Assembly: GCA_049582065.1 (NCBI GenBank)
Contig: JBAUTF010000326.1
Coordinates: 1 to 9,723, forward strand
Length of the DNA stretch: 9,723 nucleotides
Source of the DNA: DATKSS01 sp049582065
GTDB lineage: Bacteria; Chloroflexota; Dormibacteria; Dormibacterales; Dormibacteraceae
Reading direction: 5' to 3'
How positions within the stretch are numbered: position 1 is the stretch's first letter; every line of letters starts with the position of its first letter. The notes under the pieces are model-generated. The model was not told the origin of the DNA, searched no databases, and saw only the letters and a list, made by a program, of their open reading frames with translations. Of this stretch, positions 1-5,559 are shown piece by piece. Made by a program: the position numbers and the translations under genes.

Positions 1-647
1 AGCCTGATGATCCTGTCAGTCCGAGCAGCGAGATCCAGGTCGTGCGTGACGATGACGAATGACACGCCGGACTCGGCATTGATACGGCGCATCAGGCCCA
101 GCAGCGTGTTGGCGGTGTCGGTGTCGACCTCACCCATCGGCTCATCACCGAGGACGAGCGTCGGCTGATTGATCAATGACCGCGCGATCGCCACGCGCTG
201 CTGCTCGCCTCCGGACATCTGCGTCGGCCGATGGTGGGAGCGCTGTGCGAGTCCGACCTCGTCGAGCAGGGCCGTGGCGCGCCGCTGCGCCGCCTTCCGG
301 TCGCCACCCGAATATCGAAGCGGCAGCAGGACGTTCTCGATCGCCGACATGGTCGGGAGGAGGTTGAACTCCTGGAAGATGAAGCCGATGCGCTTGCTGC
401 GGATCTCCGCGCGCCGGTTGTCGGTGAGCGTGCCGGCATCGACTCCGTCGAGGAGGATCTGACCGCTCGTCGGCTGCATCAGGAGTCCCATGCAGTCGAG
501 CATCGTCGTCTTGCCGCTGCCGGACCGACCGACAATGGCGATGAACTCTCCCTGCTCGATGGTGAGGGAGACGTGGTCGAGCGCCGTGACCCGCGAATCG
601 CCTTTGCCGTATTCCTTGACCAGTCCGATTGCCTCGATCGTCGCCAT
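1..647 (-). CDS. MacB/LolD-type ABC transporter ATP-binding protein (3' end cut by window)
   Basis: This is the nucleotide-binding subunit of a MacB/FtsX-type ABC exporter; it hydrolyses ATP on the cytoplasmic face to drive the permease encoded just upstream. Translating the minus strand from ATG 647 gives 215 residues before the window ends. Visible motifs are Walker A GRSGSGKTT (40-48), Q-loop FQE (91-93), signature MSGGEQQ (144-150), Walker B LVLGDEP (164-170), D-loop GEVD (172-175) and switch THD (201-203). All catalytic elements are therefore present and only the last few residues are missing (family about 220-250 aa). Walker B carries Gly and the D-loop GEVD where LADEP and GNLD are usual in this family; both look tolerable. 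The start has a GGAG 7 nt upstream that overlaps the TAG stop of the permease (10-nt gap), so the two are probably co-translated. The substrate cannot be told from sequence. Confidence 0.95.
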   Translation of the reverse strand, partial: MATIEAIGLVKEYGKGDSRVTALDHVSLTIEQGEFIAIVGRSGSGKTTMLDCMGLLMQPTSGQILLDGVDAGTLTDNRRAEIRSKRIGFIFQEFNLLPTMSAIENVLLPLRYSGGDRKAAQRRATALLDEVGLAQRSHHRPTQMSGGEQQRVAIARSLINQPTLVLGDEPMGEVDTDTANTLLGLMRRINAESGVSFVIVTHDLDLAARTDRIIR

Positions 648-657
648 CTCTCTGCTC

Positions 658-1851
658 CTATTGCGCCCGCAGCGCGGTGACAGGATCCATCCTCGCGGCG
701 CGCATCGCGGGCACCACACCGGCTCCGGCGCCGAGGGCAACTGCGAAGGCGAGTGCGATCAACGTCAGACGCGGCGTGATCAGGAAGATGCCGCCACTCG
801 GGTCGCTGCCGTTGAGCGCCAGGGTCAGCAGCAGGCCGAGGACGAAGCCGATCGCCCCACCAAGCAATCCCATCGCTGTCGACTCGGCGAGAAACTCACC
901 AAGGATTCTCCGCGTCTTCGCGCCGATTGCCTTCTTGAGTCCGATCTCGCGGGTTCTCTCGCTGACCGACATGATCATGGTGTTCACCACGGACAGGCCG
1001 CCGATGATCAGCGCCAGCAACGCCGCCGCCGTGGTCATGAACGTGAAGACCGCGCCACCCGACTTGAAGCTGTTCACCAGGTCGGTTGGCTTGGTGGCCT
1101 TGACACCCTGCACCGTGGCGGTGATCCGGTTGGCGAGCGTGTCGAGGTTCACCCCCGGCTTACCGAACGCAACGACGCCGGTGATCAGCGAGTACGGATC
1201 GACGTTGCTGCGGATGGCCTGCGGCAGGCTGTCACCCATCAGCATCTGGGCGTCATGGAGGCTGACGAGTGCCCCGCTGTCGGGCGCCGTGAGCGTCTTG
1301 TTGAGGACACCGATGACCGTGAACTGATGATTGATGAAGTCCGCCGTGGCGTCTGTAGGACGCACCGGCAGATTGATCACGTCTCCAACGTGCTTATTGA
1401 ACTCGGCCGCAAAGGATGAACCGAGCGTGACCTCGAATCGAGACGAATCTCCGGGCCACCGCCCGCTCGCGAGCGTGACCTTGAAGGCGGAGTACTTGAA
1501 ACTCGCAGGGTCGTAATTCATGACGTAGTCGGGGACGCCGAAATTCACCGCCGATACGGAACCGGGTTTCGCCAGCACCTGCACAGCCGGCCCGACGGCC
1601 CGCACGCCGTCGACCATCTTGATCTTGTTGACCGTGTCGAGCGACATGTAGCCGCCGCCGAAGCTGCCGCCCCCCGTGTCACTCCCGACCTGGATGCTGC
1701 TGCCGTAGTAGGTGATCCCGCCGCCGAGCAAGACGTTGAAATGCTCGGCGAGTGCCCCCATGGTGGTCAGGGCGAAGATGCCCATGACGATGCCGGTAAC
1801 TGTCAGGACTGTGCGGACTTTGCGCCGCCACAGGTTTCGTAGAATCCCCAT
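658..1851 (-). CDS. MacB/FtsX-family ABC transporter permease
   Basis: This is the membrane subunit of a MacB-like (type VII) ABC exporter, 397 aa. The topology matches the family: an N-terminal transmembrane helix (about 14-34), a large extracytoplasmic MacB_PCD domain (about 38-265), then the FtsX domain with three helices (about 270-292, 322-346, 362-382). Family motifs are SVSERTREIGLKKAIGA (295-311) and the C-terminal AARMDPVTALR. I chose ATG 1851 because AGGAG lies 7 nt upstream; a TTG at 1866 in the same frame would add five residues but would put that Shine-Dalgarno inside the gene. The extracytoplasmic domain has a Gly-rich insert, GGGSFGGG (60-67). The gene is followed after 10 nt by its ATPase. 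MacB systems of Gram-negatives use a HlyD-type adaptor and TolC; none is seen here, as expected for a monoderm or a stand-alone exporter. Confidence 0.93.
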   Translation of the reverse strand: MGILRNLWRRKVRTVLTVTGIVMGIFALTTMGALAEHFNVLLGGGITYYGSSIQVGSDTGGGSFGGGYMSLDTVNKIKMVDGVRAVGPAVQVLAKPGSVSAVNFGVPDYVMNYDPASFKYSAFKVTLASGRWPGDSSRFEVTLGSSFAAEFNKHVGDVINLPVRPTDATADFINHQFTVIGVLNKTLTAPDSGALVSLHDAQMLMGDSLPQAIRSNVDPYSLITGVVAFGKPGVNLDTLANRITATVQGVKATKPTDLVNSFKSGGAVFTFMTTAAALLALIIGGLSVVNTMIMSVSERTREIGLKKAIGAKTRRILGEFLAESTAMGLLGGAIGFVLGLLLTLALNGSDPSGGIFLITPRLTLIALAFAVALGAGAGVVPAMRAARMDPVTALRAQ

Positions 1852-1937
1852 CGATCGTCTCCTCAAGATGGTCGCTTCTACGGTTCATGATCGCGAGGCG
1901 GTCGATCGCCCGCCAGAGCCGGACGTCACGTCTCGTT

Positions 1938-1962
1938 CGGGCCCTTGGTCAGACGCGGCCCG
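1938..1962 (-). terminator. Weak GC stem-loop after the ABC-2 permease
   Basis: The arms CGGGCC and GGCCCG (6 bp) enclose a 13-nt loop, starting about 20 nt beyond the permease stop at 1982. There is no T-tract, so this would be at best an attenuator or a 3'-end stabiliser. The 130-nt gap (1852-1981) between the ABC-2 permease and the MacB-type permease holds nothing else I can support apart from a short GACGT-c-ACGTC dyad at 1922-1932 and the AGGAG ribosome-binding site of the next gene. Confidence 0.25.
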
Positions 1963-1981
1963 GGAACGGATCTCGAGTCGC

Positions 1982-2788
1982 TCACGCCGCGAGATCGCGT
2001 CGCTCGTACAGCAGAATCGCGACCCCGAGCAGCACGACTGGACACACGACAAGCGCCACCATGCCGGGCCAATCAACCCCGGTGGCGAGCACGCCCGCTC
2101 CACCCACCCAGTGAAACGGCGACACCGTGTTGGCAAAGCCGGTCAGCGACGAGACAAGCGATCCGAAGACGTTCAGCACATAGGCGAGCACCGCAAGACC
2201 TCCTGCGACGCCACCGCCGAGAGCAGTTGACCCGGTCGCCCCGGCGACGAGAAAAGCCAGCATGCTGAAGCTGACCGCGAGCAGTGCCACGGCGAGCAGG
2301 GCCACGGCCAGCGTTCCCAGGTTCACGCTGAGGCCCTGCGACGGGCCGACCAGCGCCACGACCGACCAGATGAACGCTGCCACAAGGAACAGCGGGAGCT
2401 GCGCGCCGACGGCCTTCTCCGCCGCCAGCCGTCGACGCCTGATCGGCGTCGCCAAGAGGAGGTCGATCGTGCCGTTCTCCTCCTCCTTCGCGAGCGCGCG
2501 GCTGCCGGCGAGGATGCCCATCACCAGCATGAGTGCCGGGGCCAGGATGGCGAACAGCTCGGTGCCGAGGTATCCGGTGGGTGAGAGGAAGTCCACCCCC
2601 GAACCCAGGAAAGCGTCACGAAACGCTTTGGGCATGTTGTCGAGCATGGCCTGAATCCCCGCGCCGCTTTGATGGATGGTGGGGTAGAACAGGATGTACA
2701 GCAACGCGATCAGCGCCGCGCCGACGCTCCACGTCGCGATACCGCGCCAGCGGTCACTGAGGTCTCGGCGCACGACGTCAATGTGCAT
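1982..2788 (-). CDS. ABC-2 family transporter permease
   Basis: This is an integral membrane subunit of an ABC-2 type exporter, 268 aa. Six hydrophobic segments are visible (about 18-36, 76-96, 128-148, 158-183, 190-212, 240-261). Between helices 2 and 3 is the cytoplasmic coupling region EEENGTIDLLLATPIRRRR (102-120), typical of ABC-2 permeases. A sizeable extracytoplasmic loop follows helix 1 (about 37-75). ATG 2788 has GGAG 7 nt upstream and lies inside the last codons of the ATPase gene: the ATPase TGA is at 2778-2780, giving an 11-nt overlap and probable translational coupling. Together the two products make a complete half-transporter set (two ATPases plus two permeases when dimeric). 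Candidate substrates in this broad family include drugs, lipids and polysaccharide; nothing here picks one. Confidence 0.93.
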   Translation of the reverse strand: MHIDVVRRDLSDRWRGIATWSVGAALIALLYILFYPTIHQSGAGIQAMLDNMPKAFRDAFLGSGVDFLSPTGYLGTELFAILAPALMLVMGILAGSRALAKEEENGTIDLLLATPIRRRRLAAEKAVGAQLPLFLVAAFIWSVVALVGPSQGLSVNLGTLAVALLAVALLAVSFSMLAFLVAGATGSTALGGGVAGGLAVLAYVLNVFGSLVSSLTGFANTVSPFHWVGGAGVLATGVDWPGMVALVVCPVVLLGVAILLYERRDLAA

Positions 2789-3686
2789 CGCCGGGCTCCG
2801 GGCGGTAGTAGTCGCGGAACACCTCGTCGAGATCGACCTCTGCGCTGTGCAAGTCGTGCACGCGATAACGCGCTGCGGTCTTGACCACGGGGTCGAGGTC
2901 GCCGCTCACGGTGACGGTCACGGTGTGATCGGTAGCGCTGACGTCGGTGACGCCGGGAAGGCTTTCGAATGCCTCGGGTGCAACCGGCTCAAGGAACTGG
3001 ATCGAGATCACGTGTCTCCCCCGATCGGCGAGGTCGCCGACATCGAGCACCGTGACGAGCCTTCCCCTCCGAAGGATCCCCGCGCGATCACACAGGTGGG
3101 CGATCTCAGGAAGGTCGTGCGATGAGACGAAGATGGTCGCGCCTCCGTCGCGCGCCTCGCGGATGAGGTCGTGGACGATGCGCTGCATGAGCGGATCGAG
3201 TGTCGCCGTGGGCTCGTCGAGGACGAGCACCTCAGGATCGTGCATGAACGCCTGGATCACCCCGACCTTCTGACGCTGCCCATGGGACATGGCACCGCAG
3301 CGCTGGGTCAGGTCACAGTCCAGGCGCTCGGCGAGGTCCGTGACGCGTTGGGCGGATACGCCGCCCCGCAGCTTACCCAGGTACCCGAGCATCTCCCTGG
3401 CCGTCAGGCGAGACCAGACGCGAAGATCACCCGGAAGGTAGCCGGTCCGGCGGCGCACCTCCACGCTGTCACGGCGGCTGTCCAGCCCGAGAACGCTCGC
3501 GGTGCCGTCGCTGGGTCGGATCAGATCCAGCAGGCAGCGTATGGTCGTCGTCTTGCCCGCGCCATTGCTCCCGAGGTACCCGAAGATCTCACCGGCGCGC
3601 ACCTCGAGGTCGAGATGATCGAGGGCTCGATGAGAGCCGTAGTCCTTCGTCAGCGTCGCACACACGATCGCGTTGAGATCGCCCAT
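2778..3686 (-). CDS. ABC-2 type transporter ATP-binding protein
   Basis: This is a 302-aa ATPase driving the ABC-2 permease encoded next. Motifs are Walker A GSNGAGKTT (39-47), signature MSHGQRQK (133-140), Walker B VLVLDEP (153-159), D-loop TLD (162-164) and switch SSHD (188-191). The C-terminal 80 residues (about 220-302) form the extra domain seen in ABC-2/NatA-type ATPases. Two deviations stand out: the signature has His where LSGGQ has its first Gly, and the Q-loop region reads GYLPGDLRV (82-90) with no Gln. From memory both occur in a subfamily of actinobacterial exporters (GYLPGE and SRGNRQK-like), so I do not read them as decay. The frame stays open upstream to 3851, but ATG 3686 fits the length of homologues and leaves the intergenic palindromes non-coding; its Shine-Dalgarno is weak (CGAG). 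Confidence 0.95.
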   Translation of the reverse strand: MGDLNAIVCATLTKDYGSHRALDHLDLEVRAGEIFGYLGSNGAGKTTTIRCLLDLIRPSDGTASVLGLDSRRDSVEVRRRTGYLPGDLRVWSRLTAREMLGYLGKLRGGVSAQRVTDLAERLDCDLTQRCGAMSHGQRQKVGVIQAFMHDPEVLVLDEPTATLDPLMQRIVHDLIREARDGGATIFVSSHDLPEIAHLCDRAGILRRGRLVTVLDVGDLADRGRHVISIQFLEPVAPEAFESLPGVTDVSATDHTVTVTVSGDLDPVVKTAARYRVHDLHSAEVDLDEVFRDYYRPEPGDAH

Positions 3687-3746
3687 CGACTCGAATGCTG
3701 AGACGGTATGCCCGGGCGCGCCAGTGCCGGCCGTCCTCAGCGCGTT

Positions 3747-3760
3747 GTGACCTTGGTCAC
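3747..3760. promoter_or_regulatory. 14-nt perfect palindrome, candidate operator of the ABC-2 genes
   Basis: GTGACC-TT-GGTCAC is a perfect dyad with 6-bp arms and a 2-nt spacer. It lies 61 nt upstream of ATG 3686 in the 180-nt gap before the ABC-2 exporter genes. The position and symmetry suit a dimeric repressor or activator site. No convincing -35/-10 pair is recognisable around it, and the cognate regulator is unknown. Confidence 0.35.
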
Positions 3761-3766
3761 CAGGCA

Positions 3767-3786
3767 CCGCCCGCGTCCGCGGGCGG
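3767..3786 (-). terminator. GC-rich perfect inverted repeat after the PKD protein gene
   Basis: The arms CCGCCCGCG and CGCGGGCGG (9 bp, perfect) are separated by 2 nt. In RNA this would be a very stable hairpin with the closing pairs opened to form a loop. It lies about 80 nt beyond the stop of the secreted PKD protein (3867) and 6 nt before the neighbouring palindrome. No T-run follows on either strand, so it fits the T-less hairpin terminators common in high-GC actinobacteria, or alternatively a protein-binding site. Confidence 0.35.
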
Positions 3787-3866
3787 CGGAAACCGAAGCG
3801 CGAACCTGCGGCGCTGTCGCTACGCCGTCGCTCCCGAGCTTGGCAGCCCAACTGCTATCTCTCGGT

Positions 3867-5453
3867 TCAGGTCACCGTCAGTGACTGCGTGGAGATGGGC
3901 CCCGCGCCTTGTCCAGGAAATGCCGACCCAACCCCGCTGAACATCACCAGCGTGACCGTGTACCGACCCGGCCGGTTGTATGTGTGCGCCGGCGACTGGC
4001 CAGAACCGGTGGTGCCGTCGCCGAACTCCCAGAGGTACGTCATCACGGGCTGAGCGCTGACGGTGCCAAGCGCGGAGAAACTCACCGGTTGTCCTGCCCG
4101 TGCATGCTTCGGGGCGAAGTTGAAGCCGGGTGTGAACCCGCTCTCACCCGTGGTGACGATGCCCCCGTTGCCCGTGGATGTGCCGTCCTTGGCGATGATG
4201 GTCAGCCCGACCGAATAGGCGCCCGCGGATGGGAAGGTGTACGAGATGGTCGGCGTGGTCTGCTCGAAGGTTTGCTGGTTCAGCACGGCGTTGAACTGCC
4301 ACACGTACTCGGCGACTCCGCCAGGTGCGCTCGAGCCGGCGGCATCGAAGTTCAGGGTCAGCCCAGAGCCCGGCGTGACCGTGAACCTGGCGTGCGGCCG
4401 TGCCGCGTTGGGCGTGAGCCGCTGCAGGCACGAATGGGACTGATTGCTCCACTCCTCCTGGAACCAGTAGAAGTGGCCGTTGATCACCTGGTTGTACGTC
4501 GCGCCATTGGGCGCCGTCCCCAGCGGTGTGCCCATCACACCGTCGCACTGGTCGCCGATCTCGGAGCCCTGGAGCGCGCCGGCGCCGTTGGTCCAGGCGT
4601 CGTTCGGTAGCGGATCGCTGACCGATTCGTTCTGCTCATGGCTGAGACCGCCGTTGATCTCACCATCTGCGATGCCATTGGGATTGTTCCCGTCCTGACA
4701 GGCGGGATTGGTGGCATCGAACGGGTCATTGGCATAGAGAAGCATGGGCGACAGGCTGGTGTTCTGGTGGTACGCGCAGAAGGCAAGGTCTTGGGACTCA
4801 CCCGCTGAGCAGCCGCCGAAACCTGTGCTGGGGTCATTGCTGAAGCAGCTCTCCACGGTTGGAGGCGTGAGCAGGAAGTACTCGTGACTCAGATCGGTCT
4901 TCAAATGGCGGGAGGCGACGAAACTCTCAAGCTCGGTCTGGATCTGAGCGTCGGTGTTGCACGCGGTCACCACCTGGTGAGTAAAGCGATTCGTACCACC
5001 CACCGGGCACTCGGTCGACGGATAGGGATCGGTATCCACCAGCGCTCCGCCGAAAGTGGTCTTGTACTGCGCGAATGCGCCGGTCAGGTCCTGGTACTGG
5101 GCCGACACCGAATCGACGTTCTGGTGACCGCCGCTGTCGTGGGCAAGGTCCGAAAAGAACGTCTCCAGACCCGAGACAAACCCGGCCGGGTACGCGGAGA
5201 GGCCGGACGGGCTCCAGAGCACCATGTAGTCGGTGTTCGACGGCATCACCGGGCCGCCGTTGTAGTCCATGTTGGTGAACACCTGGTCGAAGCCGGTTCC
5301 CTTCGAGCCTCGGAGTGGAACGTAGGCGGCGGGGTGAGCCACCGCATGTGAGGTGGGCGCCGCCGCGGCAATGGTCGGCATCGCCTGTTGAGAGGCGGCC
5401 AGGGCGACGACGGCGCCAGCTGCCAGAACAATCCGCGATTGACGGAGACGCAT
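3867..5453 (-). CDS. Secreted PKD-domain protein with an HExxE-type Cys-rich N-terminal domain
   Basis: This is a 528-aa exported protein. Residues 1-32 are a Sec signal peptide: basic MRLRQSR, a hydrophobic stretch, and an Ala-rich cleavage region near 29-32. Residues about 45-345 form a globular domain with eight cysteines (149, 165, 203, 215, 226, 252, 303, 342), suggesting disulfides. It carries SHEQNESVSDP (271-281), a Trp at 287 and EIGDQC (298-303). This His-Glu...Glu...Asp pattern resembles, from memory, bacterial and EXORDIUM-like secreted proteins with HExxE..TDP, so a metal site or hydrolase is possible but unproven. Two PKD-like beta-sandwich domains follow (about 353-430 and 443-510). 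The second has canonical WEFGDG (475-480) and HTY (490-492); the first is degenerate (WQFNAV). No sortase signal or C-terminal helix is seen, so the product is probably free or loosely wall-associated. The start ATG has GGAGGA 6 nt upstream. Confidence 0.88.
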   Translation of the reverse strand: MRLRQSRIVLAAGAVVALAASQQAMPTIAAAAPTSHAVAHPAAYVPLRGSKGTGFDQVFTNMDYNGGPVMPSNTDYMVLWSPSGLSAYPAGFVSGLETFFSDLAHDSGGHQNVDSVSAQYQDLTGAFAQYKTTFGGALVDTDPYPSTECPVGGTNRFTHQVVTACNTDAQIQTELESFVASRHLKTDLSHEYFLLTPPTVESCFSNDPSTGFGGCSAGESQDLAFCAYHQNTSLSPMLLYANDPFDATNPACQDGNNPNGIADGEINGGLSHEQNESVSDPLPNDAWTNGAGALQGSEIGDQCDGVMGTPLGTAPNGATYNQVINGHFYWFQEEWSNQSHSCLQRLTPNAARPHARFTVTPGSGLTLNFDAAGSSAPGGVAEYVWQFNAVLNQQTFEQTTPTISYTFPSAGAYSVGLTIIAKDGTSTGNGGIVTTGESGFTPGFNFAPKHARAGQPVSFSALGTVSAQPVMTYLWEFGDGTTGSGQSPAHTYNRPGRYTVTLVMFSGVGSAFPGQGAGPISTQSLTVT

Positions 5454-5469
5454 CTGTAGTCCTCCTATC

Positions 5470-5491
5470 CCATCCCGCTTCGCTGGGATGG
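5470..5491 (-). other. Hairpin in the leader just before the PKD gene ribosome-binding site
   Basis: CCATCCC and GGGATGG pair over 7 bp, continued by a GC/GC 2-bp inner stem around a 3-nt loop with one bulged base. The structure ends about 4 nt before the GGAGGA Shine-Dalgarno of the secreted PKD protein gene. It could stabilise the 5' end of that mRNA or modulate initiation. Alternatively it is the terminator hairpin of the acyl-CoA synthetase gene, which ends at 5560. Confidence 0.35.
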
Positions 5492-5518
5492 ATGTCCTCT
5501 CTCATCACCCGGAACGGC

Positions 5519-5553
5519 GTAACCCGAACGCGAATACTACGACAGCGGGTTAC
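5519..5553. promoter_or_regulatory. 8-bp inverted repeat with 19-nt spacer upstream of the PKD gene
   Basis: GTAACCCG (5519-5526) and CGGGTTAC (5546-5553) are perfect inverted copies. They lie in the 106-nt gap between the acyl-CoA synthetase stop and the PKD protein start. The spacer, read on the minus strand, contains TAGTAT (5534-5539), a 4/6 match to a -10 box, which would put a start site about 70 nt ahead of ATG 5453. The pair may be operator half-sites framing a promoter, or a long-loop terminator for the synthetase gene. No good -35 was found. Confidence 0.3.
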
Positions 5554-5559
5554 AGCTCC

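Noticed and set aside
490..1419. Long plus-strand open frame opposite the FtsX-type permease
   Set aside because: The product is charged and low in recognisable motifs, and it is a high-GC antisense shadow of a well-supported permease gene.
3687..3851. In-frame 55-residue upstream extension of the ABC-2 ATPase
   Set aside because: It is Arg/Gly-rich, unlike homologues, and would run through two perfect palindromes; ATG 3686 fits the family length.
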